From Cutibacterium equinum (lineage in GTDB: Bacteria; Actinomycetota; Actinomycetes; Propionibacteriales; Propionibacteriaceae): a stretch of DNA of 64,000 nt. How positions within the stretch are numbered: the stretch's first letter is position 1; every line of letters begins with the position of its first letter. Under the pieces are notes generated by a model that saw only the letters and a program-made list of their open reading frames with translations, ran no database searches and had not been told where the DNA came from. Location of the stretch: the NCBI RefSeq assembly GCF_028021195.1, contig NZ_CP115668.1:1798001-1862000 (forward strand). Reading direction: 5' to 3'. Of this stretch, positions 35,219-43,658 are shown piece after piece. A program made the position numbers and the translations under genes.

Positions 35219-35916
35219 TGGCGAATCTGGAAAGACCGGGACGTCGTGGCATGCACGGTGTGAGAGCACCGTGGACTGTGCGGGTTGGGGCCGGAGTCGT
35301 CGCTCTGGTGGCCCTCGCGGCAGCGGCTCTTCCCGCTCGGACGATGATCCTCGTTGATCGCGGACGGGCTGACCTTGACCGAGGAGACGCAGCCAGCGCC
35401 GAGCGGAAGTTCACGGCTGCCGAGAGGGCGGCAACCGTCGACAAGTGGATCGCTCCCTATGACGCTGGGGTCGCCCGGTACATCCGAGGCAACTATGACG
35501 GGGCCACGGACAAGTTTGAGAAGGCCGCGGGTCTGGCCCCTGACGAGGAACAGTGCCGGATTCGTCTGAACTGGGCATGGTCGTTGGAAGCTTCCGCTGA
35601 CCGGTACGCCGAGGCCGACAACCGTGACGAAGCCCTCGTGAGATGGCGTCAGGGCAAGGCTGTGCTTGCTGACGCCCATTGCACGTCAGCGGCGCACACG
35701 GCTGAGGCGAACAGCACCAGATCTCGCCTTGATCGCAAGCGCCAGAACGGTGGCGGAGGGGACGCCGGCGAGGAAGCGGACTCCTCCGGTCGGCAGAACA
35801 AGAAGGACGAGTTGGACGAGAAAGTCAGGAAGGCCCAGGAACAGCGCCAGAAGGCGCTGGACCAGGCCAACACCTCCCAGAAGGACTCGGGTTCGGGCAC
35901 TGGACGGACGTGGTAG
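35218..35916 (+). CDS. TPR-like membrane protein ending the operon
   Basis: A 232-residue protein with one N-terminal helix (GAGVVALVALAAAALP), tandem TPR-like helices (DRGDAASAERKFTAAERAAT; YIRGNYDGATDKFEKAAGLA; RLNWAWSLEASADRYAEADN) and a Gln/Lys-rich charged tail predicted to be coiled coil. It corresponds to the BatC-type TPR protein of aerotolerance operons. It is the last gene of the coupled chain and is followed by a strong hairpin. Confidence 0.75.
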   Translation: MANLERPGRRGMHGVRAPWTVRVGAGVVALVALAAAALPARTMILVDRGRADLDRGDAASAERKFTAAERAATVDKWIAPYDAGVARYIRGNYDGATDKFEKAAGLAPDEEQCRIRLNWAWSLEASADRYAEADNRDEALVRWRQGKAVLADAHCTSAAHTAEANSTRSRLDRKRQNGGGGDAGEEADSSGRQNKKDELDEKVRKAQEQRQKALDQANTSQKDSGSGTGRTW

Positions 35917-36004
35917 CCCGAAGGTACGCATCGGCCTCCAGATATCGAAGTCGTGGCCGCGAATAGGAGGATTATCTGACGCGACCTGCGCTCGAGACGA
36001 CACA

Positions 36005-36032
36005 GGGCTCCACCGCCATGGCGGTGGAGCCC
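36005..36032. terminator. Bidirectional terminator hairpin
   Basis: A perfect 28-base palindrome (14+14) lies between the end of the cobalamin/moxR operon and the end of the convergent DUF4430-LRR gene. No U-run on either side. Confidence 0.75.
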
Positions 36033-36048
36033 TGCTGTCACTCGGGAA

Positions 36049-38577
36049 TCAGACTCCCGTGGATGGAAGTCCGAGGTGGCGCGTGGGGCTGTCCGGGAGG
36101 GACGGATTCACCGGGATATCACCCTGGCGAGGTCCGGGCTTGGCCACAGAGGTGGGAGGAACCGGCGTCGGCGTCACGGTCACAGTCCCGGTCGGCGAAA
36201 CCGTCGGTGCCACGGACGTCGGTACCGCGGACGAGGTCGGAACGACCGTCGGGGTTACCGTCGGCGTAGGCGTGACAGCAGACGTCTCCGTAGGTGAAGG
36301 CGTTACCGTCGGTGCCACGGTCGAGGTCGGAACGACCGTCGGGGTCACCGTCGGGGTCGGCGTCACCGTAGGCGTCACCGTAGGCGTAGGAGTCACACTC
36401 GGCGTAGGCGTCGGGGTCACCGTCGGGGTCGGCGTCGGAGTAGGGCTGGGAGTCGACACCGCAGCCGTCACCGGCTGGATCCACGTCCCGGAGAAGTCCT
36501 CGGAGTGGCTGGTGGCGTCGTTGTGCGACCACGTCCACTCATACCCTTCATCGCTGGCGGCCGGGTAGGTCACCATGTCACCTGAAGCCACAATTCCCTC
36601 AGGCGCCGTGAACTCAACCTTGGACCCATCGGCAGCCTTCGCCACCGGGACCGCAACCTGCTGCTGGGCTGGAACGGCAGAGGCCGTCACCTTCTGCCAG
36701 CGGGCGCGAAGACCCATGAATGCGGTGTTCTTGACCCCAGACAACGGTGAGAGGTCAGAGATGTGGTTCGAATTGAGATTTATCTTGGTGAGATTCTTCA
36801 TCCCGGCCAAGGCGGAGACATCGGAGATCTCATTGTTGTCGAAACCAATTTCGACAAGGTTCGTCAACCCCTGGATCGGAGTCAGGTCGGAGATCTTGTC
36901 ACCGTTGAGAAACAGCTTCTTCAACGAGGTGGCGCCGGAAATCCCGGAGAGATCAGCCAGGTTGACGTTGTTGTTGGCGACAAGTCGCTCAAGTGCAGGC
37001 AGCGAGCCCAGCCCGTCGAGACTGGTCACACCGGGATACTTGTACTTGCCGCGGTTCATCTGGTTGATCGTCAGATCGGTCAAGTTGGTCAGCGACGACA
37101 ACGGCTGCACCGTGGTGATCGGGTTCTGATCCAAGACCATCGCCTTCATATTCTTCAGACCCGCAAGCGGCGCCACATCCGTGACGTGGTTGTTGGGCAG
37201 GTACAGGGTCTCGAGCTTCGTCAGACCTGCAAGCGGCTCGACGCTATCAATCTCGTTGGTCGTCAGGACCAGGCTGTTGACGTTCGTCAGCGCCTCAGCT
37301 CCGGTAATGTCCTTGATTCCCTTGTTGATACACGTGACCTCGGTCAACCCAGCAAGATTCTCAGCAGTCAGAGGCGCGCCGTCCTCCAAGGAGTCCTGCA
37401 GGCAGGACTTGAAGTTCGGGTCAGGGATCTCGACGAGCTTCGCCGGTTCGGGAGCTGCAACGACGTGGACCGTGATGGACCCGTTGAAGTACATCGAGGC
37501 GTCGCGGAACTGCCACACGTAGTCGCCCGCAGAGGGGTACGTGACGTTCTTGCCCTTGATCTTGACGCCTTCAGGAACCTCACGATCAGCCACGAAGGTC
37601 GTGCCTTGATGGTCGACGGCGGTCGGGACGGGGGCCTCGACCCCGGCAGTGGCCGACCCACCGTCAACGGTCTGGTAGTTCGAGACGATGTCGGTGTCTC
37701 CCAGCCCCTTGATGTCCTTGAGTGGGGACAGATCGCGGATGTGGTTCTTGCCGACGTCCAGATGCGACAGTTTCGTCAACGACCTCAGCGGCGTGACATC
37801 GGAGACTCCAATGCTGTTGACATCCAGGCTGAAAATGCCAGTCATGGAGGCCAACGGCTTGAGATCACTGATCTTGTTCTCCGGCAGGAATGCCTTTTCC
37901 AATCCGGTCAGCTGATCGATACCGGTAAGGTCCTTGATTCCCCTGTTCCGGCAGCTCAGGCTCGTGACACCGTCGAGTTGTTCCTTGGTGGGAGTGGTGG
38001 TACCCACCTTGTCGGTGATGCATTTTTGCAGGGCCTTGTCAGGAATCTCGAAGGAGGCCGCCGGAGTGGTGGGAGCCGGATCGACCTTCGGCTTCCAGGT
38101 CGGAGGGACCTCCCATGGGCCGTCGATGAGCATGTAGTGCCATGCCTCGATCGAACCGGGCTCCGGATGGTAATTACTCGCACCGAGCTGCGAGTACTCC
38201 CACGTTGTCTCGGTGTTCTTGCCTGCCGGCTTCCCGTGGAAATAGCCCCAGTAAGCGTAGAATTTGTCGGGGTTTTCCGGATAGCCGTTAATCGAATCGA
38301 TAAACAACCCCAGGTCACCACCGAAATCGGTGTTACCGATGTCGAAACCAGCCGACGTCAAGGCTTCCACACCGTTGGAGAACTTGGTAGCACAACCAGT
38401 ATCGACATGGCCGTCATCGCGCTCGGCATAGACGAAGACGTGGTTCTCGTTGATGCACTTCTGCGCATCAGAGTCGTAGGACGGCGGTGCCGCAGATGCC
38501 GGGCCAAGATGGGTGATGGCAATTGGCAGTGCCACTGCTGCTGCGAGTAGACCAGCCAAACCCCGTAGACGTCTCAC
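36049..38577 (-). CDS. DUF4430 and leucine-rich-repeat surface protein with LPSTGV end
   Basis: An 842-residue secreted protein. Order: signal peptide 1-31; DUF4430 domain about 35-155 (KCINENHVFVYAERDDGHVD, FYAYWGYFHGKPAG, GSIEAWHYM); internalin-type LRR block about 190-300; Ig-like strand region about 305-385; second LRR block about 395-640 (LTGLTKLETLYLPNNHVTDV type units); second Ig-like region; Thr/Pro/Val stalk about 720-800; and the sequence LPSTGV as the very last six residues, with no membrane helix or basic tail after it. GTG start with AGGA eight bases upstream. It is controlled by riboswitch 2. Likely a corrinoid-capturing or adhesive surface protein. Confidence 0.85.
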   Translation of the reverse strand: MRRLRGLAGLLAAAVALPIAITHLGPASAAPPSYDSDAQKCINENHVFVYAERDDGHVDTGCATKFSNGVEALTSAGFDIGNTDFGGDLGLFIDSINGYPENPDKFYAYWGYFHGKPAGKNTETTWEYSQLGASNYHPEPGSIEAWHYMLIDGPWEVPPTWKPKVDPAPTTPAASFEIPDKALQKCITDKVGTTTPTKEQLDGVTSLSCRNRGIKDLTGIDQLTGLEKAFLPENKISDLKPLASMTGIFSLDVNSIGVSDVTPLRSLTKLSHLDVGKNHIRDLSPLKDIKGLGDTDIVSNYQTVDGGSATAGVEAPVPTAVDHQGTTFVADREVPEGVKIKGKNVTYPSAGDYVWQFRDASMYFNGSITVHVVAAPEPAKLVEIPDPNFKSCLQDSLEDGAPLTAENLAGLTEVTCINKGIKDITGAEALTNVNSLVLTTNEIDSVEPLAGLTKLETLYLPNNHVTDVAPLAGLKNMKAMVLDQNPITTVQPLSSLTNLTDLTINQMNRGKYKYPGVTSLDGLGSLPALERLVANNNVNLADLSGISGATSLKKLFLNGDKISDLTPIQGLTNLVEIGFDNNEISDVSALAGMKNLTKINLNSNHISDLSPLSGVKNTAFMGLRARWQKVTASAVPAQQQVAVPVAKAADGSKVEFTAPEGIVASGDMVTYPAASDEGYEWTWSHNDATSHSEDFSGTWIQPVTAAVSTPSPTPTPTPTVTPTPTPSVTPTPTVTPTVTPTPTVTPTVVPTSTVAPTVTPSPTETSAVTPTPTVTPTVVPTSSAVPTSVAPTVSPTGTVTVTPTPVPPTSVAKPGPRQGDIPVNPSLPDSPTRHLGLPSTGV

Positions 38578-38664
38578 TATTCCTGCCTTTCACTGGGTGG
38601 ACGCTTCTAGGCCATCCAGCGCTGGGCCAGGATCGTCTTTTCCGCTGTCCACGACGGAAACAAG

Positions 38665-38800
38665 TACGGGACATCTCAACGATGGCGATCCGACTTAGCC
38701 GACATTTTTGTCGGTCTACACGGTTGCGGGACAGTCCTGGATTCGCACCAGGTTCTCCATCGGTGAAACCATGTGAAGCCTAACACACAGGTTCGCAGCG
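38665..38800 (-). promoter_or_regulatory. Cobalamin riboswitch 2
   Basis: Read on the minus strand: CACATGGTTTCACCGATGG, then ACCTGGTGCGAATCCAGGAC, then TCCCGCAACCGTG (38719-38731 on the plus map) and the B12 box AAGTCGGATCGCCATC (about 38682-38697). It lies 90-220 bases upstream of the DUF4430-LRR gene. Its expression platform (38580-38660) can form CGTGGAC/GTCCACG-type pairing, but the switch mechanism is not clear. Confidence 0.9.
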
Positions 38801-38837
38801 CCTAACTAGATGTGGACATGTGATGGGCGCGAGCTTA

Positions 38838-38945
38838 GACTGACACTGCAACCACGGGGGAATCCGGTGAGAATCCGGAGCTGACCCGCAACCGTGAGGG
38901 GCTCGTCCCCAAGTCGGAGTACCTGGGTTGCGCCAAGGAACATCA
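38838..38945 (+). promoter_or_regulatory. Cobalamin riboswitch 3
   Basis: Core AATCCGGTGAGAATCCGGAG, then ACCCGCAACCGTG (38884-38896), and a B12 box AAGTCGGAGTACCTGGG (about 38911-38927); TGCAACC at 38847 pairs with GGTTGCG to close the aptamer. Downstream, CCTGAG (38991-38996) can pair with CTCAGG (39008-39013), overlapping the AGGAAGAAGG ribosome region of the next gene, so control is probably at translation. It is back to back with riboswitch 2; only about 40 bases separate the aptamers, so the promoters must lie in or beside that gap. Confidence 0.92.
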
Positions 38946-39028
38946 CACCGTCGAGGACTGCGGTGGGTTCAACTCGGGGGGCTTTCCCGTCCTGAGCGCA
39001 ACGCATCCTCAGGAAGAAGGCCCGCCAC

Positions 39029-40933
39029 ATGACCAGGCTCAATCGATGGGTCGCCGGTCTCGCCGCCGGTGCACTCGTCGCATCACCGTTCGTGGTACCG
39101 GCGTTCGCTGACCCGCAGCCCGCGCCATCACACGCACCTGTCACCGCCACCATTGATGACGGTTCCGCCCCGTACTGCTTCGATCCGCCGGCCAGCCCGG
39201 TCAAGGGTGCCATGTGGGCCGGATCGGTCAACGACACCGCTGCCACCAGTAAGTACGTCGCCGCGGCCGCCGACTGGCTCGCCCAAAAGTGGCAGGAAGA
39301 CCCGACGACCTACGGACAGGCTGGCGGTGTCGCCGACGGCATCATTGCTCTGGTCGGCTCCGATGCCCATCCTGACGTCGTCAAGGAGATGACTGCGGCC
39401 CTCAAGGAAGCAGGCCCGAAATACGTCGAGAACAACCCGGCTGGTCTGGCGAAGGTCATCATGACCGCCGAGATCCTCGGCGAGGATCCGACCTACTTCC
39501 TCGGCAAGGAAACTGGAAACCTCTGGGTCAAGCTTGCCGGCTATATCAACGATGAGACCCCGGGTATGCAGAACCGCGTCAACATGTACTGGGGCCCGCA
39601 CCTCATCACCATTGCGCTGACCCGCGCCAACCGCCCGGTGCCACAGAAGATCATCGACAAGTTGCTGTCGACTCAGGGCACTGACGGCACGGACGCCGGC
39701 GCTTTCGGTTACACCAAGCGGAACCAGGACGGCAGCAGTGTCTTCGTCGGCGACCCCGACTACACCGGTATCGCCCTGTCTGACCTGACTCTGCTGCAGC
39801 GCAACTCTCATCTCATCCCGGACGGCTACCAGGCCAAGATCGATGCTGCTGCCGCCAACGCCACCACGTGGGCCATGAACACCAAGGAGCACGACGACGG
39901 CGACTACTGGGAGACCTACTCCGCCGCCAACTCGACCGGCATGCTCGCCAGTGCTCTGGCCGAGCGTGGCGAGGACATGAAGTCCGTCAAGCAGTGGATG
40001 ATTCGCCAGCAGCTCCTCACCAACGTCGGTGCGTGGCAGGCCAAGCGCAACTCGAGTGAACCCAACCTCATGGCCACCGATCAGGCGGTCATGGCTGTTT
40101 CGGGCCACGGTTACGCCTCGGCATGGTCCGGCAAGGCCCCGGAGGGTGTTCCGTCCTGCAAGACCACCCCGTCCGCGACTCCCACCGCTACCCCGACAGA
40201 CACTCCCACCCCTACCCCGACAGACACTCCCACCGCCACCCCGACCGGCAAGCCCGGTGACATGAGCGGCGCCCAGCAGTGCATCGCCGTGGGCCACGTC
40301 TGGGTGTACGTCGAGCAGGACAACGGCACCTCTAAAGGCGGATGCGCATCGAAGTTCAACGATGGTTTCGAGGCTCTTGAGTCGGCAGGGTTCGCCATCG
40401 AGTCCAGCGGTGGGTTCCTCCACAAGATCGACGGTTACCCGAAGGTGTCTAACATCAACGAGGCGTACTGGTCCTACTGGCATGCCACCCCGGCCGGCGC
40501 TGACAAGCCGGTGAAGTGGCAGTACTCGATGACCGGTGCTGGTAGCGCCAAGCTCAAGCCTGGTTCCATCGAGGGCTGGTACTTCAAGTCCCTCTCCGCT
40601 GACTGGAATACTGGACCGAGCTGGGATGCCCGCCTGACACCATATGCTCCCTCGGCTACCCCGACTCCGAATCCGAGCGTGACCCCGACCCAGACACCGA
40701 CGATGACCCCGACCGTGACCCCAACCGGAACGGCCACACCGACGCCATCCGCCACCCCAACAGTGACTCCCACGGTCACGCCCACTGTCACTCCGACGAT
40801 GGCCCCGACCGGATCGGCCACTCCCGCACCATCCGCCACGGCGACCGCCGATGACCCAGTGCAGGTGGCTCCCGTCGGCCCGTCGAACCGTCCTGCGGAT
40901 CGTCTGCCGGCCCTGCCCCATACTGGCGTCTGA
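39029..40933 (+). CDS. Intrinsic-factor-like protein: alpha/alpha barrel plus DUF4430, LPHTGV end
   Basis: A 634-residue secreted protein. Signal peptide 1-30 ([14 protein letters not shown]). Residues 40-375 are a helical-repeat domain like the prenyltransferase/terpenoid cyclase alpha/alpha barrel: paired helices such as [40 protein letters not shown], and the late [20 protein letters not shown]. After a Thr/Pro linker (380-410) comes a DUF4430 domain (about 413-520: [47 protein letters not shown]). A second Thr/Pro stalk ends in LPALPHTGV at the exact C-terminus, with no membrane anchor. Barrel followed by DUF4430 is the domain order of mammalian intrinsic factor and transcobalamin. Riboswitch 3 controls it. 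Confidence 0.85.
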   Translation: MTRLNRWVAGLAAGALVASPFVVPAFADPQPAPSHAPVTATIDDGSAPYCFDPPASPVKGAMWAGSVNDTAATSKYVAAAADWLAQKWQEDPTTYGQAGGVADGIIALVGSDAHPDVVKEMTAALKEAGPKYVENNPAGLAKVIMTAEILGEDPTYFLGKETGNLWVKLAGYINDETPGMQNRVNMYWGPHLITIALTRANRPVPQKIIDKLLSTQGTDGTDAGAFGYTKRNQDGSSVFVGDPDYTGIALSDLTLLQRNSHLIPDGYQAKIDAAAANATTWAMNTKEHDDGDYWETYSAANSTGMLASALAERGEDMKSVKQWMIRQQLLTNVGAWQAKRNSSEPNLMATDQAVMAVSGHGYASAWSGKAPEGVPSCKTTPSATPTATPTDTPTPTPTDTPTATPTGKPGDMSGAQQCIAVGHVWVYVEQDNGTSKGGCASKFNDGFEALESAGFAIESSGGFLHKIDGYPKVSNINEAYWSYWHATPAGADKPVKWQYSMTGAGSAKLKPGSIEGWYFKSLSADWNTGPSWDARLTPYAPSATPTPNPSVTPTQTPTMTPTVTPTGTATPTPSATPTVTPTVTPTVTPTMAPTGSATPAPSATATADDPVQVAPVGPSNRPADRLPALPHTGV

Positions 40934-40980
40934 GGACAATCGATACGACGAAATACTCCCTGCTGCGGCATGATCGTCAT

Positions 40981-41658
40981 GTGAGTATTCCCAACATCGA
41001 ACAGCGGCGAGCACTCCGACCATGGTCGGGTGTGCTCGCCGCTGTCTTGTGTGCAGCCCTGTCCATCGTCTTCCCGCTCTGGGCGCAGGCTGCCCCCTCC
41101 CCGAGCGCCGAAACCAGCCAGGCGAAGGCCATTGACGACTGCCTCAACGCCAACAAGGTGTGGGTCTTCGTCATCACCGAGGAGGAAGAGGTGCTGTCGA
41201 ACCAGTGCGTCGACTCGCCGTCCACCGGCGCCGATGCCCTCAAGAAGGCCGGAATCACCGCCGGTAAGAACAAAACCGGTCTCATCTGCACGATGAATGA
41301 CCATCCCGCAGTCTGCCCCAAGAAATTCCAGGGCCAGTACTGGGCGTATTACCACGCATCTGGCGCCGGTGCTGCGTGGGATTACTCCAAGAAGGGTGCC
41401 GACCAATATCAGCCGGCCGCCGGATCCATCGAAGGCTGGTGCTACAACAAGCCGAAGACCAAGTCCTGCACTCCCCCCACGTTGGCTGCCGGGAGCGCCG
41501 AGGGCGCCTCTTTCGAACTGACCCACAACAGCGAGGGGGACGCCCCCTCCTCGTCAGGCCACGGCCCCATGTCCGGGCCTGTTGCCACGGTCGTCGTCAT
41601 TGCCGTCGTCGCCGTCCTCCTCCTCGCTGCAGTTGTTGTGCGTCGTCGTCAGTCCTGA
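40981..41658 (+). CDS. Membrane-anchored DUF4430 protein
   Basis: A 225-residue protein: signal peptide about 1-38 (VLAAVLCAALSIVFPLWAQA), one DUF4430 domain about 45-155 (DDCLNANKVWVFVITEEEEV, QYWAYYHASGAGAAWDY, AAGSIEGWCYNK), four or more cysteines that could form disulfides, a short linker, a C-terminal helix (VATVVVIAVVAVLLLAAVVV) and RRRQS. It lies 47 bases after the intrinsic-factor-like gene. Its GTG start has no ribosome site but CATGAT lies five bases upstream, so it may also have a leaderless transcript. It is a good candidate for a membrane-side receiver of corrinoid from the stalked proteins. Confidence 0.82.
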   Translation: MSIPNIEQRRALRPWSGVLAAVLCAALSIVFPLWAQAAPSPSAETSQAKAIDDCLNANKVWVFVITEEEEVLSNQCVDSPSTGADALKKAGITAGKNKTGLICTMNDHPAVCPKKFQGQYWAYYHASGAGAAWDYSKKGADQYQPAAGSIEGWCYNKPKTKSCTPPTLAAGSAEGASFELTHNSEGDAPSSSGHGPMSGPVATVVVIAVVAVLLLAAVVVRRRQS

Positions 41659-41697
41659 CGCAGACCCCACCAGTCCTGACGCACACCACAACGACGA

Positions 41698-41726
41698 CGG
41701 GGCCGGGGAATCATTCCCCGGCCCCG
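41698..41726. terminator. Bidirectional terminator hairpin
   Basis: A 13-bp GC-rich stem (41698-41710 with 41714-41726) lies between the convergent ends of the DUF4430 gene and the first oppA paralogue. The plus strand continues CTTCTCATGG with no long T-run. Confidence 0.8.
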
Positions 41727-41744
41727 CTTCTCATGGTTGAGAAC

Positions 41745-43451
41745 TCACTTCTGGTAGCCGATGTCCTCGGCGTGCACGCTCTGGAAGGTCGCGGCACCGT
41801 AGTTCGCCAGGTTCTTGGGAACCGCGGTGAAGGTGATGCGACGGTACAGCGGAAGGGTCATGACGTTGTCCCAGATCATCTTGTCGGCCTGGTTGGTCAA
41901 CTCACGACGCTTCGAGACATCCGCCTCGGAGTCAATCTTGGGAATGAGCTTGTTGAGCTCGGGATCAATGAGCTGGGAGAAATTCGACTGTGACGGCTTG
42001 TCCGAGCCCTCAGCAGCAGCACCGTAGATCTGGCGGACATTGGCCATCGGGTACGGGGTACCGTTCCAGGCGAAGGCAATGACGTCGAAGGAGTGGCTGC
42101 TCAGCGTCTGGGTGAAGGAGTCACTCGGGGTGTTGACGAGGTTGACCTTGACGCCAATCTTCGACATGTCCTGCTTGAACAGCGCGCCCTCGTTCTCAGA
42201 GGTCGGCACGCCGGTGAGCTGGGCATAGTTGATCGTCAGGGTCTTGCCGTCCTTGACGCGGTGGTCGCCATCCATCTTCCAGCCGGCATCGTCGAGGCCC
42301 TTCTTGGCGGCCTCAGGATCGTACTTGTAGTCGGCGGAATTGTCCTTGTAGCCAGCCTGACCGGGCATGAAGAAGTGGTTGCCAAGCATGAGGGTGTCCG
42401 GCTTGACGGGCATGCCGGCGAGGTCGGACTTGGCAATCGCCGGGCGGTTGATGCCCTTGACGATGGCCTGACGCACCTTCTGATCAGACAGGTTGGCCGA
42501 CTTGGCGTTGAAGGTGAAGTGACGCCACTGCAACGAACCGGCCTGGCGCATCTCAGCGTCATCACGCTTCTTCGCCGTCTGGTAACCGTCCTTGGTGACG
42601 ATGTTCGATACGGCGTCGATCTCCTTGTTGGCGAACGCCTTGGTCTGGGTGGCGTTGTCCATCGCCTTGAAGGTGACGGTGTCGAGCTTCGACTTCTCGC
42701 CCCACCAGTTGTCATTGCGCTTGACGGTGAGGGTCTTCGACGCCTGGTCAGCCTTCGTCGGAATGAACGGTCCAGCGAACCAGTCCGGGTTCAACTGCTT
42801 CCATCCCTCATTGAAGGTATCGGCGTCCTTCACCCCCTCCTTCGGCAGAACGGCGCTCAGGGTCGCCGTCCAGTCGGGGTAGGTGCTCTTGTAGGTGATG
42901 ACGACGTCGGTGTCCTTGTCGCCCTTCTCCACCGAGGTGATCTGGTTGAAACCATCGGTGCTGGACGGCAGGAAGCCGGGCTCGGAACCGTTGTTGGCCT
43001 TCCAGGTGGCCTGGTAGTCGGTGTAGTCGATGGTACGGCCGGAGTTCCACTTGGCCTTCGGGTTGAGGTGCAAGGTGACAACCTGCTTGCCGCCCTTGGT
43101 CTCCACATCGGTCGAGGAGATGTAGTTCGGATTCGGCTTCGGCGTGCCGTCCTCGGCGATGTCGAAGTTGTTGACGCCGATGAAGGTCCAGATGGTCGTG
43201 GAGAGGTCCACGGTGTTCCCATTGACGTTCATAGGGTTCCACCCCGTCGGGAGCTGCTCAATGGCCAGTCGCAGCGTGCCACCGTCCTTGAGCTGGCCCC
43301 GGTCAACCACATTGAGCTGAGCCATCGGGGCCGACTCCGACGTCATCCCTGATTGCTTGCTTCCGCCGGACTGATTCTTCTGTCCGCACCCGGTGAGTGC
43401 CATGGCCGACACGGCCAGCAGCGCCACAGGGGTCACGATCGCCTTGCGCAA
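41745..43451 (-). CDS. Oligopeptide ABC transporter substrate-binding lipoprotein, copy 1
   Basis: A 568-residue family 5 extracellular binding protein that captures peptides (or similar ligands) for an Opp-type importer. The start is a TTG at 43451 with GGAGG five bases upstream, giving RKAIVTPVALLAVSAMALTG then the lipobox cysteine (LTGC); the frame runs open upstream to 43646 but without a signal sequence there. TLRLAIEQLPTGWNPMNVNG and the C-terminal YRRITFTAVPKN are shared almost unchanged with copy 2. It has its own intergenic promoter region, with a terminator upstream. Confidence 0.9.
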   Translation of the reverse strand: MRKAIVTPVALLAVSAMALTGCGQKNQSGGSKQSGMTSESAPMAQLNVVDRGQLKDGGTLRLAIEQLPTGWNPMNVNGNTVDLSTTIWTFIGVNNFDIAEDGTPKPNPNYISSTDVETKGGKQVVTLHLNPKAKWNSGRTIDYTDYQATWKANNGSEPGFLPSSTDGFNQITSVEKGDKDTDVVITYKSTYPDWTATLSAVLPKEGVKDADTFNEGWKQLNPDWFAGPFIPTKADQASKTLTVKRNDNWWGEKSKLDTVTFKAMDNATQTKAFANKEIDAVSNIVTKDGYQTAKKRDDAEMRQAGSLQWRHFTFNAKSANLSDQKVRQAIVKGINRPAIAKSDLAGMPVKPDTLMLGNHFFMPGQAGYKDNSADYKYDPEAAKKGLDDAGWKMDGDHRVKDGKTLTINYAQLTGVPTSENEGALFKQDMSKIGVKVNLVNTPSDSFTQTLSSHSFDVIAFAWNGTPYPMANVRQIYGAAAEGSDKPSQSNFSQLIDPELNKLIPKIDSEADVSKRRELTNQADKMIWDNVMTLPLYRRITFTAVPKNLANYGAATFQSVHAEDIGYQK

Positions 43452-43606
43452 GATGTCCTCCACTGAAGTCAATGGCAGGACGCTCCTGCCACCATCCGGC
43501 TTCTTCATCGGAAACCGGACCTCACACCTTACGAAACCACCATGTGAGTCGCCAAACCACCCCCGACCATACGATTCTTCGAAATCGCGTGTGAAAAGCA
43601 GAGTGA

Positions 43607-43634
43607 GGGCCCGGCAACTGCCTGCGCCGGGCCC
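43607..43634 (-). terminator. Terminator after oppA copy 2
   Basis: A perfect nine-base stem GGGCCCGGC/GCCGGGCCC with a ten-base loop lies 24 bases after the stop of copy 2; on the minus strand the sequence continues TCACTCTGCTTTTCAC. Confidence 0.8.
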
Positions 43635-43658
43635 TTTCCGGGTCAATCACCCATCAGA

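Noticed and set aside
36182-36462. Thr/Pro/Val stalk repeats considered as a mobile or phase-variable tract
   Set aside because: Codon-level repeats are expected in surface stalks; no homopolymer run long enough for clear slippage was seen.
39128-41023. 631-residue open frame on the minus strand opposite the intrinsic-factor-like gene
   Set aside because: Arg/Gly-rich shadow; the plus-strand gene has a signal peptide, domains and a riboswitch.
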